Source of the DNA: an uncultured Bacteroidota bacterium | GTDB taxonomy: Bacteria; Bacteroidota; Bacteroidia; UKL13-3 | Length of the DNA stretch: 64,000 nucleotides | Direction: 5' to 3' | Assembly (NCBI GenBank): GCA_903897855.1 | Contig: CAIUDH010000026.1 | Span: 1-64,000, forward strand | Part shown: piece after piece, positions 52,298-61,927 of the stretch | How the letters are laid out: the number at the start of each line of letters is the position of its first letter | Numbering within the stretch: position 1 is the stretch's first letter | Notes under the pieces: generated by a model | What the model was told of the DNA's origin: nothing | What the model saw: only the letters and a program-made list of their open reading frames with translations | The model's database searches: none | Program-made: the position numbers and the translations under genes

Positions 52298-53608
52298 ATG
52301 GGCGCACAATCCGCAAATCAATACAAAGTAAAAGATATCTCATTGGCCGAATGGGGTAGAAAAGAAATAACACTAGCCGAAGCTGAAATGCCGGGACTGA
52401 TGTCCCTACGCAAAGAGTATGGCTCGAGTAATCCACTTGCTGGAGCTCGTATCGCAGGCTGCTTGCACATGACTATTCAAACGGCTGTGTTAATTGAAAC
52501 ATTGGTTCATTTAGGTGCGGAAGTAACTTGGAGTTCATGTAATATTTTTAGTACACAAGATCATGCTGCTGCTGCTATTGCTGCTGCAGGCGTTCCGGTT
52601 TATGCCTGGAAAGGAATGAACAACGAAGAATTCGACTGGTGTATCGAACAAACCTTACATGCTTTCACCGATGGAAAAGCATTGAATATGATTTTAGATG
52701 ATGGTGGCGATTTAACGAATATGGTATTCGATAAATATCCAGAACTAGCAAAAGATATTAAAGGATTATCAGAAGAAACCACTACAGGTGTTCACCGTTT
52801 ATATGAGCGCATGAAAAAAGGTACTTTACTTATTCCTGCAATCAATATCAACGACTCGGTTACCAAATCGAAATTCGATAATAAATATGGTTGCAAAGAA
52901 AGTTTGGTTGATGCCATTCGTCGTGCTACCGATATTATGATGGCCGGTAAAGTGGCTGTAGTTGCGGGTTACGGAGATGTGGGTAAAGGATCTGCTGCTT
53001 CTTTGGCAGGAGCTGGTTGCCGCGTAATCGTTACTGAAATTGATCCTATATGCGCTCTTCAGGCTGCTATGGACGGATTTCAGGTGTTGCCAATGGATGA
53101 GGCAGTGCAACATGCACAAATATTTGTTACTGCAACAGGGAATGTAAATATCATTAAAGAACGTCATTTCCGTGCTATGCGCGATAAGGCGATCGTGTGT
53201 AATATCGGCCATTTCGATAATGAAATTGATATGGCTTGGTTAAACAAAAATTATGGTAGCACTATGAATACCATTAAGCCTCAGGTAGACATGTATACCA
53301 TTGAAGGAAAAGATATTCTTGTACTTGCTGAAGGACGTTTGGTAAACTTAGGTTGCGCCATGGGTCACCCATCGTTTGTGATGAGTAACTCTTTCACCAA
53401 CCAAACCTTGGCTCAATTGGAGTTATGGCAAAATTCGGCCAACTACAAAAATGAGGTATATGTGTTACCTAAAATTTTGGATGAGAAAGTGGCCTACTTG
53501 CATTTAGCTCATGTAGGCGCGAAGCTGGAAGTGATGGATACAGAACAGGCCGATTATATCGGAGTGAAGAAGACGGGTCCATTTAAAAACGACATGTACA
53601 GATACTAA
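52298..53608 (+). CDS. ahcY: Adenosylhomocysteinase
   Basis: AhcY splits S-adenosylhomocysteine into adenosine and homocysteine using bound NAD, keeping methylation going. The 436 residues match the family. Motifs: [43 protein letters not shown], the NAD site [33 protein letters not shown] and the C-terminal [10 protein letters not shown] with the conserved Lys/Tyr that close the site. Single gene with its own promoter and terminator. Confidence 0.98.
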   Translation: MGAQSANQYKVKDISLAEWGRKEITLAEAEMPGLMSLRKEYGSSNPLAGARIAGCLHMTIQTAVLIETLVHLGAEVTWSSCNIFSTQDHAAAAIAAAGVPVYAWKGMNNEEFDWCIEQTLHAFTDGKALNMILDDGGDLTNMVFDKYPELAKDIKGLSEETTTGVHRLYERMKKGTLLIPAININDSVTKSKFDNKYGCKESLVDAIRRATDIMMAGKVAVVAGYGDVGKGSAASLAGAGCRVIVTEIDPICALQAAMDGFQVLPMDEAVQHAQIFVTATGNVNIIKERHFRAMRDKAIVCNIGHFDNEIDMAWLNKNYGSTMNTIKPQVDMYTIEGKDILVLAEGRLVNLGCAMGHPSFVMSNSFTNQTLAQLELWQNSANYKNEVYVLPKILDEKVAYLHLAHVGAKLEVMDTEQADYIGVKKTGPFKNDMYRY

Positions 53609-53623
53609 TCATATTTGATTCTA

Positions 53624-53662
53624 AAAGAAAGCCATCTCGATTTCGAGGTGGCTTTTTTCTTT
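53624..53662 (+). terminator. Intrinsic terminator after ahcY
   Basis: A 10-base stem (53631-53640 pairing with 53643-53652, one G-U pair) has a 2-base loop region, preceded by A-rich and followed by T-rich sequence, 15 bases after the ahcY stop. Confidence 0.8.
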
Positions 53663-53790
53663 AGCAAACTCTTGATTCAATGCTAATTTTGCCTTAGAGA
53701 AAACAACTTTCAGTTTATTTAAGTCGGCTTGCTTTAGTGCATTAAACCCAAGTGCATATCAATTTATGCGCTGTTCATTATTAAATGTTT

Positions 53791-53798
53791 TATCTTCG
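53791..53798 (+). promoter_or_regulatory. Promoter -7 box touching coaX
   Basis: TATCTTCG, one base from TAnnTTTG, ends five bases before the coaX ATG at 53804. The message is predicted to be leaderless. Confidence 0.5.
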
Positions 53799-53803
53799 CC
53801 TTT

Positions 53804-54523
53804 ATGCAACTGTGCATCGATATAGGCAACACCACCATTAAGTATGCTTTGTTTTCGAAGCGTAAACTAACACACAAATCGGTATCAGATACTTTTGATG
53901 AGGCGGTCTTGTTGAAACTAGTTCTAGCTTATCAACCTGATACGGCTATGGTATCGAGCGTTAGGCCAATTCCTAAGTCGTGGCTTCGAGTGTTAGAAAA
54001 AGCCACAAAAACAACGGTGCTTACCCATAAGACATCTTTACCAATTAGGCTCGACTATCGTACTCCTGAAACCCTGGGTAGAGATCGTATTGCCGTGGCC
54101 GTGGCCGGGTTTAGCAAATACCCCCAGCAAAATACATTAATCATCAATGCAGGAACCTGCATTACCTTCGATATCATCAACGACAAAGGCGTTTATAAGG
54201 GTGGGGCCATTTCTCCAGGTATAGAGATGCGCTATAAAGCCATGAACAAACTCACCGCCAAGCTTCCTTATGTAACCAATCGAACACCTGTTCGTATAAC
54301 AGGAAAAAGTACGGAAGAAAGTATGAATGCGGGTGTATTAAACCATTTATGTTACGAGATAGAAGGAGCCATACAGTTTTATTCGTCGCACTTCAACCAA
54401 TTAAATGTGATACTTACCGGTGGCGATAGTTCTTTTTTGGCGAAGCGCTTGAAAAATAGCATCTTTGCGGCCCCAAATTTAGTTTTAACTGGGCTGAATG
54501 AAATTTTGATCTATAATGCGTAA
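53804..54523 (+). CDS. coaX: Type III pantothenate kinase
   Basis: CoaX phosphorylates pantothenate in the first step of coenzyme A synthesis. The 239 residues show the ASKHA phosphate motif LCIDIGNTTIKYALF, TPETLGRDRIAVAVAG, the ATP-binding INAGTCITFDII with its Asp, GGAISPGIEMR and LTGGDSSFLA. It is the first gene of the envelope operon; its stop overlaps the next start by eight bases. Confidence 0.95.
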   Translation: MQLCIDIGNTTIKYALFSKRKLTHKSVSDTFDEAVLLKLVLAYQPDTAMVSSVRPIPKSWLRVLEKATKTTVLTHKTSLPIRLDYRTPETLGRDRIAVAVAGFSKYPQQNTLIINAGTCITFDIINDKGVYKGGAISPGIEMRYKAMNKLTAKLPYVTNRTPVRITGKSTEESMNAGVLNHLCYEIEGAIQFYSSHFNQLNVILTGGDSSFLAKRLKNSIFAAPNLVLTGLNEILIYNA

Positions 54524-55940
54524 TTACCTCTCCATCATACTATTATTACTGACTTTTGGTTTGATTGCTCAAACCAACACCTTTTCGCCCTACTCTTATT
54601 TTGGTCTTGGCTCTCATGAACCACAAAATGGGGTTTTTAGTCAATCAATGGGTGGCATAGGTCAAGGCTTGAGCAATTCAATTTATGTGAATACGGCAAA
54701 CCCGGCTTCGTATGTGGCAAACCAAAAGATAAATTTCGAGTTTAACCTTTATGCCAAGCTCAACACATTGCAAGATTCGACAGGATATAACGATTTCAAA
54801 ACTTTTAATTTCTCAAGAATAACATTGGCTTTTCCGTTAGGAAAGAAAAAGAATGCAGGAGCTTGTATGGGAATAATGCCCTACAGTACGTCAGGTTACA
54901 ATATCCAGCGAAAATTTACAGCACCCATTGCTCACACCGACTACTATAGTGGCAACGGGGGAATAAACAAATTGTTTTTCGGCGCCGGTTATAGCTTTAA
55001 TAAGAGTTTGTCGCTGGGGGCGAATGTCAATTATTTATTCGGCGACATCAATAATATTCGGGTGACAACATTCGACTCTGCCTACGTCACGAATTATTAT
55101 CTCGAAAATAAAACCATTTTACGTGGGGTCAATTTTGACTTGGGCCTGCAGTACAAAGTATATAAAGAGTTCGTGAAAGACACCGTGAAATATAGAAAAG
55201 ATGACTCTGTATATGTGAGAAAAAACAGAAACATGTTTCATAAAGACTCACTTGTGCATTTAAAACAATTTGGCTTTAGGGCTGGTTCGGACACCGTGAC
55301 TCTTATCTTCAACTGGGGTGTTAGTTATACCACTTCGTCTAATAGCAATGCCACTCGTGATGTATATGGTGTCACCTTTAAGGATTATTATTTACCCTTC
55401 CTTCAAAAAAACCTAATTGTAAAAGACACCGCAAAATACAGTATCGATGAAAAAGGAAAGATCTTTATTCCGGGAAGTGTTGGAATAGGATTCTCGTTAT
55501 CCAACGAGCATAAATCGGATAAAAGGAACAACTTTTTGGTTGGGGCCGATTTTAACTATAGCAACTGGACAAGTTACCGTAATTATGGAAATACAGATTC
55601 ATTACATCAAAGCTATGCCATTAAGTTAGGAGGTTATTACAAACCACTAAAATCGTATCGTTCAGATTATTTTAACGAAATAGAATATCGTGCAGGAGCA
55701 CATTATACCCGCACCCCAATTGTAGTCAGAGGTACTGCCATCAATGAGTATGGAGCCGCCCTGGGTTTCGGATTACCAATGAAGTTTAAAGGACGCTCCT
55801 CGGGTATCCTGAATCTTGGGTTTGAAATTGGCAAAATGGGTACCTTGCAAAACGACTTAACTACCGACACCTACTATAAACTTTCGTTGGGTTTGAATTT
55901 AGTTTCTGCCGAGTGGTTTCGTCACTATAAATATGAATAA
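54516..55940 (+). CDS. Outer-membrane beta-barrel protein
   Basis: The 474-residue protein begins with a signal peptide ([19 protein letters not shown]) followed by NTFSPYSYFGLGSHEP, SQSMGGIGQGLSNSIYVNTA and NPASY, a start shared by a group of Bacteroidota outer-membrane barrels related to FadL-like porins. Many amphipathic strands follow, with a central charged, strand-poor insertion (about 210-250), and the chain ends in Tyr/Phe-rich strands. The gene is placed between coaX and lptC, with eight-base overlaps at both ends, an order common in this phylum. Function is unknown. Confidence 0.82.
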   Translation: MRNYLSIILLLLTFGLIAQTNTFSPYSYFGLGSHEPQNGVFSQSMGGIGQGLSNSIYVNTANPASYVANQKINFEFNLYAKLNTLQDSTGYNDFKTFNFSRITLAFPLGKKKNAGACMGIMPYSTSGYNIQRKFTAPIAHTDYYSGNGGINKLFFGAGYSFNKSLSLGANVNYLFGDINNIRVTTFDSAYVTNYYLENKTILRGVNFDLGLQYKVYKEFVKDTVKYRKDDSVYVRKNRNMFHKDSLVHLKQFGFRAGSDTVTLIFNWGVSYTTSSNSNATRDVYGVTFKDYYLPFLQKNLIVKDTAKYSIDEKGKIFIPGSVGIGFSLSNEHKSDKRNNFLVGADFNYSNWTSYRNYGNTDSLHQSYAIKLGGYYKPLKSYRSDYFNEIEYRAGAHYTRTPIVVRGTAINEYGAALGFGLPMKFKGRSSGILNLGFEIGKMGTLQNDLTTDTYYKLSLGLNLVSAEWFRHYKYE

Positions 55941-56472
55941 GCTTTATTGTTTGTTCTTTGTGCTTACTTTTTTAATTTCGTGTAATGACGACGAAGAAGC
56001 CAAAAAAGTAATTCAAAAACCATCTTTCGCTACCGAAACAGGTGAAGGAGTAACTCTTACATACACCGATTCAGGCATCGTTAAAGCAAAAATAAAAGCG
56101 CCCTTGATGCAACATTTTAGTTTATCGCAAAAGCCGTATACGTTCATGCCCAAAGGCGTGGAAGGCACCTTTTTTGATGATCATGAAAATGCCAGTAGTT
56201 ATGCCTTCGCGGATATAGGCGTATATTACGACAAGGAAAAATACCTCGTGATGAAACAAAATGTAAAACTCATTAATGTGAAAGGCGATACCTTAAGTAC
56301 CGAATACCTTGTTTGGGATGAGGTGAAGGAAAAAATATATACCGATAAATTCGTTAAAATAACAACACCTGATCAGCTTATCTATGGAGATGGCCTGGTA
56401 AGCAATCAAAATTTTACGGAGTACAGGATAACCAATGTTAAAGGAAATATAAAACTCAAAAAAGAAGAGTGA
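55933..56472 (+). CDS. lptC: LPS export ABC transporter periplasmic protein LptC
   Basis: LptC passes lipopolysaccharide from the LptB2FG transporter to LptA at the inner membrane. The 179-residue protein is predicted to be a lipoprotein (MNKLYCLFFVLTFLISCNDD, Cys17) instead of the single-helix form of E. coli, as in other Bacteroidota. The beta-jellyroll region reads LTYTDSGIVKAKIKAP, FMPKGVEGTFFDD, LSTEYLVWDEVKEKIYTDKF and VKITTPDQLIYGDGLVSNQN. lptA and lptB are not adjacent. A small membrane protein gene begins within its stop codon. Confidence 0.93.
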   Translation: MNKLYCLFFVLTFLISCNDDEEAKKVIQKPSFATETGEGVTLTYTDSGIVKAKIKAPLMQHFSLSQKPYTFMPKGVEGTFFDDHENASSYAFADIGVYYDKEKYLVMKQNVKLINVKGDTLSTEYLVWDEVKEKIYTDKFVKITTPDQLIYGDGLVSNQNFTEYRITNVKGNIKLKKEE

Positions 56473-56639
56473 TGCAAAAATTTAAAAAGTGGAGCTGGCT
56501 AATTATTACCATATTAAGCTTTGTAAATATCGTTTACATAAGTGTTTTCGAGGGGTTTGTAGAAGGTAAAGTTTGGCCATTTTTTGTTACATTGGTTTTA
56601 GGGTTGTACTTTTGTTACAGAAGTTTTATAAAAAAATAA
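56472..56639 (+). CDS. 55-residue membrane protein
   Basis: The ATG at 56472 shares one base with the lptC stop (TGATG). The 55-residue product has a basic start (MQKFKKWSW) and two hydrophobic helices (about 9-26 and 34-49), and ends in a basic tail (YRSFIKK). The tight coupling and the fully hydrophobic pattern argue for a real gene. It is likely an inner-membrane protein, maybe linked to LPS export or the next gene, but no family is recognised. Confidence 0.65.
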   Translation: MQKFKKWSWLIITILSFVNIVYISVFEGFVEGKVWPFFVTLVLGLYFCYRSFIKK

Positions 56640-56694
56640 AATAAAGAAACCGAACAATCACCAACCATAATTAATATTTAAGTATTCCTATCCC

Positions 56695-57948
56695 GTGCCA
56701 GAGCTCGTCGTCATTATAATTACCTTAATTAGCACTGCCTTTTTCTCAGGTATAGAAATAGCCTTTGTCTCAGCAAGTAAGCTACGTATTGAATTACGAA
56801 GCAAGCAGGGCCACTTCACGGCAAAAATCCTTTCAGGGTTCATTAAAGAGCCCTCTCGTTTCATCAGTACTACCTTGCTTGGGAATGCCATTTCTCTGGT
56901 GGTGTATGGTATATTTATGGAAATAATTTTAAAGCCACATATTCATCATTATATTCCTGCCGGGGAGCATGAATTTGCCGAGATCTTTATCTCATCGATT
57001 ATTTCCACCATCATTGTATTGGTTACCGCCGAATTTATTCCAAAAGTGCTGTTTCGCATTAATCCTGATTTTATGTTGGAACTTTTTGCTGTTCCGTTTT
57101 TTATCATTTATCACCTTTTTTCGCCTGTAGTAAATTTTGTCGTTTGGCTTTCCAAATGGATGATTCGCGTATTTCTTCAATCAACGGTGAGTGAGAATGC
57201 TCCCATTTTTAGTAAAATAGATCTGGATCATTATGTGACCCAAGGTGCGAAGTTGGATTTGGAGGAAGATGCCGATATAGACACCGAAATATTTAAAAAT
57301 GCATTAGATTTTGGAAGTGTGAAACTTCGCAACTGCCTAGTGCCACGTACCGAATTGGTAGCCATCGAGATCAATGCCACCATCGAGGAGTTGCATGCGA
57401 TTTTTGTGGAATCAAGACATTCCAAAATTTTAATTTTTCGTGATAATATTGATAATATTATTGGGTATGTGCATCAGGTGGAAATGTTTAACCAACCCAA
57501 GAGTATCAATGCGATTCTCCTACCAATTCATATTACTCATGAAACCGTAAGTGCTCAGCAATTGCTTGCAGAGCTTAACAAGCAACGTAAAAGTGTGGCC
57601 TTGGTGGTAGATGAGTTTGGTGGCACGGCCGGTATTGTTACCGTAGAAGATATTATTGAAAATATTTTTGGCGAAATTGATGATGAGCACGATACGGAAG
57701 CGCTTCGAGAACAGAAAATTAGTGAGACTGAATTTATTTTTTCGGCCCGGTTGGACATAAAATATTTAAACGATACTTATGAACTTAATTTACCTGAAGG
57801 AGAATATGACACACTGGGTGGGTTAATTATTACACATCACGAAGATATTCCTTCGGTGAATGAAATCATTCAAGTGGAGCCTTTTGAGTTTCACATTATT
57901 AGCATGCAAAAGACAAGAATTGATTTAGTGAAAATGAATAAGATTTAG
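56695..57948 (+). CDS. CNNM/CorC-HlyC family membrane protein
   Basis: The 417-residue protein begins with a GTG and has the DUF21/CNNM membrane domain (about 1-160; LISTAFFSGIEIAFVSASKL and FTAKILSGFIKEPSRF are typical), then a CBS pair (about 215-325, including LVPRTELVAIEINATI and SVALVVDEFGGTAGIVTVED), and a small C-terminal CorC_HlyC domain (from about 340, NLPEGEYDTLGGLI). Related proteins export magnesium or other divalent ions. The VDEFGGTAGIVT signature is intact. It follows the small membrane protein gene by 55 bases. Confidence 0.93.
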   Translation: MPELVVIIITLISTAFFSGIEIAFVSASKLRIELRSKQGHFTAKILSGFIKEPSRFISTTLLGNAISLVVYGIFMEIILKPHIHHYIPAGEHEFAEIFISSIISTIIVLVTAEFIPKVLFRINPDFMLELFAVPFFIIYHLFSPVVNFVVWLSKWMIRVFLQSTVSENAPIFSKIDLDHYVTQGAKLDLEEDADIDTEIFKNALDFGSVKLRNCLVPRTELVAIEINATIEELHAIFVESRHSKILIFRDNIDNIIGYVHQVEMFNQPKSINAILLPIHITHETVSAQQLLAELNKQRKSVALVVDEFGGTAGIVTVEDIIENIFGEIDDEHDTEALREQKISETEFIFSARLDIKYLNDTYELNLPEGEYDTLGGLIITHHEDIPSVNEIIQVEPFEFHIISMQKTRIDLVKMNKI

Positions 57949-57989
57949 GTTTTTTGTTTTATCCAAGAAATAATAGGTAACGCTCCTTT

Positions 57990-59213
57990 CTAGTTATTTC
58001 TACCATTACTTTTGCCTTTAAATCCCGGTTTTTTTCCATGATGGAAATCGCTTCTCACTCTTGCTGACGGGTTATAATCAGGTCCTTTTTGCAAACCATG
58101 GGGCAAAGGTAGTTTTGTAATTTCCGAACCAATAAAAGTTTCGATTTGAGCGAATTTTCTTTGGTCTAAATCGTTGATAAAGGTGATGGCCTCTCCGGTT
58201 GTTTCGGCACGGGCCGTGCGACCAATACGATGAATATAATCTTCGGCATCGCCGGGTACATCATAATTAATAATGAGACCAATATCTTCAATATCAATTC
58301 CCCGAGAAAGGACATCGGTAGCCACCAATACAGGGAGTTTTTTACTTCTGAAATTACGTAACACCTCTTCTCTCTCTTGTTGATTCAGGTCGGAGTGAAT
58401 GGCACTGGCCTCAATCCCAACTTTACGCAGGTCGCGTTCCAACTCTTTCACCTTCACCTTGGTGCCCGAAAAAATTATTACTGAGGATAATTTTTTCTCT
58501 TTTAATATTTGCACTGTCAACGCATTTTTTTGCGCATTATAAACGAGGTAAGCGTGTTGCGAAACTCCTTCTGCCGGCTTCGATACAGCCAGACTTATTT
58601 GTTGTGGATCGTGTAATAATTTAGCAGCCAAATGCCTGATTTTGGAAGGCATGGTAGCCGAAAACATCAAGGTTTGTCTTTTCTTAGGTAAATGTGTAAT
58701 TATCTTCATGATGTCATCCACAAAACCCATATCAAGCATTCGATCCGCTTCATCCAAGATGAGGTGTTTCAGATGCTGTAGTTTCACATTGCCCATGTTG
58801 AGATGTGAAATTAAGCGCCCCGGTGTCGCAATCACAATATTCACTCCATGTTTTAACGCCTTCTTCTCTTGCTCAAAATCAGCTCCGTCACCTCCTCCGT
58901 AAATGGCTTGTGAGTTGATGGAAGTATGATAAGAAAACCCTTGTAGAGCCTGATAAATTTGCAGCGCCAGCTCCCTTGTTGGTACAATAATAAGTGTATC
59001 GGTATGATCGCTTGGCGCAGAAGCCAACTTATTAATAATAGGAAGTAAAAAAGCGGCAGTCTTACCGGTACCCGTTTGGGCACAGCCTATCAGGTCGTGA
59101 CCCGACATGATGATGGGAATGGCTTGCTCCTGTATAGGAGTGGGTGTTTCAAAACCCATGTCGTCAAGGCCATTCTGAATATCTTTTTCGAAATTAAAAT
59201 CTGAGAATTGCAA
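57990..59213 (-). CDS. DEAD-box RNA helicase (RhlE-like)
   Basis: The 407-residue helicase helps ribosome assembly, RNA decay or cold adaptation. Motifs: Q motif around ETPTPIQEQAIP, motif I AQTGTGKTAAF, Ia PTRELALQI, DEAD in ILDEADRMLDMGF, SAT in MFSATMPS, motif IV-VI (FSGTK, ATDVLSRGIDIEDI, HRIGRTARAETTGEA). The tail (about 375-407) is basic and Gly/Lys/Asn-rich, suited to binding RNA. The start is a TTG at 59213 with an in-frame stop just upstream. Confidence 0.95.
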   Translation of the reverse strand: MQFSDFNFEKDIQNGLDDMGFETPTPIQEQAIPIIMSGHDLIGCAQTGTGKTAAFLLPIINKLASAPSDHTDTLIIVPTRELALQIYQALQGFSYHTSINSQAIYGGGDGADFEQEKKALKHGVNIVIATPGRLISHLNMGNVKLQHLKHLILDEADRMLDMGFVDDIMKIITHLPKKRQTLMFSATMPSKIRHLAAKLLHDPQQISLAVSKPAEGVSQHAYLVYNAQKNALTVQILKEKKLSSVIIFSGTKVKVKELERDLRKVGIEASAIHSDLNQQEREEVLRNFRSKKLPVLVATDVLSRGIDIEDIGLIINYDVPGDAEDYIHRIGRTARAETTGEAITFINDLDQRKFAQIETFIGSEITKLPLPHGLQKGPDYNPSARVRSDFHHGKKPGFKGKSNGRNN

Positions 59214-59459
59214 TGTTTATGAAGTAAGCGAAGATAGGTAGATATTTCCGAATTAAAGCGCCTAAAATTTGCCCTTCAACTAAGCTATCACTTCGGATTT
59301 TTGCATTCCAAAAGGCCCGATAGCGTTGACAAAGCTCTCTTTCATTCGCTCTTATCGGCTAGCGGCTTGAGCAGGAAACATCCATTTCAAGAGAAGACGG
59401 ACTAATAGAGAAACTCCATCATTCTCAAAACAGACATTTTTTTATTTCGAATATATTTC

Positions 59460-59467
59460 TACATTTG
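59460..59467 (+). promoter_or_regulatory. Promoter -7 box for the lipoprotein gene
   Basis: TACATTTG is an exact TAnnTTTG, 31 bases before the ATG at 59499. Confidence 0.55.
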
Positions 59468-59498
59468 AAGCACAATTAAAAATTAATCAACTACTACA

Positions 59499-59954
59499 AT
59501 GAAATCACTAAAATTTTTATCGCTACTTTTTGTTTTATCTGCCATCTTATTCTCATCATGCTCTAAACAATCAAAACTCGAAAAGAGATTGGATGGAAAA
59601 TGGAACATGGATCTTGTAACGTATGAGTTACGAGTGAACGGAATTGTTGACCCTGCTTCAAAGGGATCCTATTCTAATTTTGGAGAAATTTTATTGGTGA
59701 AGGGTGATAAAACAAATACAGGGACAGTAACCACAACATTTCAAGGACAAACTTTCATACAAACCATCACCGAATGGACCAATACGGAAGATAAATTAAC
59801 CGTTGTAAGTACGGATGGGGTTACCAGCGAGACCACTGTTTTTGATATTGTTTCTAACGAAAAAGACAAGCAGGAATGGACAACCACCCAAACTACAACC
59901 AGTGGAGGGGTTACAACGGTAGAAGCAACCAATTATAAGCTTTCCAGAAAATAA
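59499..59954 (+). CDS. Small lipoprotein, lipocalin-like
   Basis: The 151-residue protein has a lipoprotein signal (MKSLKFLSLLFVLSAILFSSCSK, Cys21) followed by EKRLDGKWNMDLVTYEL, the typical opening of the lipocalin-like proteins of Bacteroidota, then beta strands with many Thr (TNTGTVTTTFQGQTFIQ). It probably sits on the outer membrane. Ligand and role are unknown. It is a single gene with its own promoter. Confidence 0.8.
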   Translation: MKSLKFLSLLFVLSAILFSSCSKQSKLEKRLDGKWNMDLVTYELRVNGIVDPASKGSYSNFGEILLVKGDKTNTGTVTTTFQGQTFIQTITEWTNTEDKLTVVSTDGVTSETTVFDIVSNEKDKQEWTTTQTTTSGGVTTVEATNYKLSRK

Positions 59955-60509
59955 TAGAGTTCTGCCTTTCATTGTTTTAAAAACAAGTTAACGCTGCCCA
60001 TTATTTCTTTTGTTTAGATATTGGAGTGGTACTCGACTTTGTTGATGATACCCTCATTTTACTTTATCTGATATCAACATGAAATATTGCTAAACGCATC
60101 CTCCTTTTTCTTGCTTGATTTGCCTATCAGGCGTGGTTATTATATTAATTATATTATTTCGATCCTACTTCTTTCAAAATTTTTCTAAGTAAAATAGTGT
60201 TAAACGAGGACGATATTAGATTATTTTCTAGCGTCATTATTTCATCACGAACGATCGCATCTTCAGGGTCTATTTTAGTGTGCCTCAAGGTTTAATCTGT
60301 TCGGCCAACCCTCTTCATTTTAAATAATTCGATTGGCAGTTTTGGCGCCCTCGAAATATGATTAGAATCACACAAGTTTAAAAATGAAATTATATAACTT
60401 TACAAACATTAAGCGCTTCCTGTTTTTATACCCATGATTCATTTTGCTTTTGCGGATTGGAACAGGAGGAAAAAGTGGTTTATGAAGGAGTTATTATCAA
60501 GATGTCTCG
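59955..60509. other. Intergenic region before the molybdenum operon
   Basis: A 555-base, AT-rich gap between the lipoprotein gene and the MocA-like gene. I see a weak -7-like TAACTTTA at 60395-60402, and a short frame of 29 codons (60434-60523) that overlaps the next start and could be a leader peptide or chance. No RNA gene, terminator or repeat was recognised. It may hold regulatory sites for the operon. Confidence 0.5.
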
Positions 60510-61097
60510 ATGATGAAAAGTAATATCGGTGTGGTTCTTTTGGCCGCGGGCAACTCGAGTAGAATGGGGCAGGGTAAGATTTTTTTGCCGATGGCCAATG
60601 GGAAATCATTTGTAGAACATAGTACAGACCTCTTTGATGATTATGGCTTAAAAAACATTGTTGTGGTTACGCAGCTTAAATATTTGGAGGCCTTAGAGGA
60701 ATTATATCTGAATAAGGCTTACAAGCCGTTCTTTGTTGTAAATAATAATCCCGAATACGAACGGTTTTATTCCTTGCAATTGGGAATAAAAGCCTTGGGA
60801 GAGGTGGCGTTTAGCTTTATTCATAATGTAGATTGCCCATTTTTTGACGGTGCGACTTTAGAACTGTTAGATTTAAATAAGGGTAAAGCCGATTATATTT
60901 GTCCTGAATTTAATAAACAAGGAGGGCATCCAATTTTAGTGAACAGAGCAACTTTGGATTATCTGCTTAATCGTCCAGCGGATGCTGTATTAAAGGAAGA
61001 ACTAAAATCAAAAACAAGGTTGAACATACCGGTAAAAAACGAATTCATTACCGTTGACATCGATACCCCAGAAGAATATAATAAGTATCTTATCTAA
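60510..61097 (+). CDS. MocA-like molybdenum cofactor nucleotidyltransferase
   Basis: The 195-residue protein has the NTP-transferase motif VVLLAAGNSSRMGQGKIFLP (G-x-S-x-RM-G-x-x-K), VDCPFFDGATLELL for the metal and base, and GGHPILVNRATL, typical of MocA/MobA-like proteins. MocA adds CMP to the molybdenum cofactor for xanthine-dehydrogenase-family enzymes. Its place before an XdhC gene and a molybdenum hydroxylase gene supports this role. The XdhC gene starts two bases after its stop. Confidence 0.88.
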   Translation: MMKSNIGVVLLAAGNSSRMGQGKIFLPMANGKSFVEHSTDLFDDYGLKNIVVVTQLKYLEALEELYLNKAYKPFFVVNNNPEYERFYSLQLGIKALGEVAFSFIHNVDCPFFDGATLELLDLNKGKADYICPEFNKQGGHPILVNRATLDYLLNRPADAVLKEELKSKTRLNIPVKNEFITVDIDTPEEYNKYLI

Positions 61098-61099
61098 AA

Positions 61100-61927
61100 G
61101 TGATAGACATCTTTAAAATAGTAGAACAAGAGAAGGCCAAGGGGAATCATACGGCACTTTGTATCATTGTGTCTACCAAAGGTTCTACCCCTCTTAAAGC
61201 AGGAGCAAAGATGCTTGTTTTGGCCAATGGAAGTATTGTGGGCACTATTGGAGGGGGGAGTCTTGAAAAGAAGGTGATAGAAGATGCCTTGGAAGTGATA
61301 GAAACCAGCACGGCAAAGTTATTTCAGCATCATCTGTTGCAAGAACATGGGATGTGTTGCGGTGGAACCGTGAATGTATATATTGAATCGATTATGCCAC
61401 CCGAAAAATTGTATATTTATGGAGCAGGGCATGTAGGCCGTGCTCTCTCAAACTTTGCCACCTCATTGGCATTCGATGTTTATGTTGTAGATGACCGACC
61501 GGTGGAAATGGATAGAATAAACAATCCCGCGGTCAATAAAATAATGTCGGGATATGCGGAGAGTATTCATAACATTGTTTTTGATGCACATACCTATATC
61601 GCTATCATGACCTATGACCATAAGATAGATCGTGAAATTTTAGCGTCGTGTATAAAAAAAGAGATAGCCTATTTAGGCATGATAGGAAGTCGTAGAAAGG
61701 TAGAAGTAACGCGTAAAATGTTTTTATCCACCCAAATATGCAGTGAGGAAGATCTTGCAAAAGTGGATATGCCCATGGGTTTTGATATTAAAGGTGATAG
61801 CCCGGAAGAAATAGCCATCAGCATTTTGGCTAAAATTATAGAGGTGAAAAACACGAAAAGTGCACCACGTAGTGCCGAATTTATTAATTCAGAACATAAT
61901 AGCACCATAGCAGAATGCGGATTTTAA
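61100..61927 (+). CDS. XdhC-family molybdenum hydroxylase maturation factor
   Basis: The 275-residue protein starts at a GTG. The N-terminal XdhC_CoxI domain holds IIVSTKGSTPLKAGAKMLV and GTIGGGSLEKKVIEDA, and a CCGGTVNVYIE stretch with a Cys pair. The C-terminal domain is Rossmann-like (LYIYGAGHVGRALSNFATSL, ending around IAYLGMIGSRRKVE and SPEEIAISILAKI). XdhC binds the finished cofactor, allows its sulfuration, and inserts it into the apoenzyme. It overlaps the next gene by 13 bases, so enzyme and factor are co-translated. Confidence 0.92.
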   Translation: MIDIFKIVEQEKAKGNHTALCIIVSTKGSTPLKAGAKMLVLANGSIVGTIGGGSLEKKVIEDALEVIETSTAKLFQHHLLQEHGMCCGGTVNVYIESIMPPEKLYIYGAGHVGRALSNFATSLAFDVYVVDDRPVEMDRINNPAVNKIMSGYAESIHNIVFDAHTYIAIMTYDHKIDREILASCIKKEIAYLGMIGSRRKVEVTRKMFLSTQICSEEDLAKVDMPMGFDIKGDSPEEIAISILAKIIEVKNTKSAPRSAEFINSEHNSTIAECGF

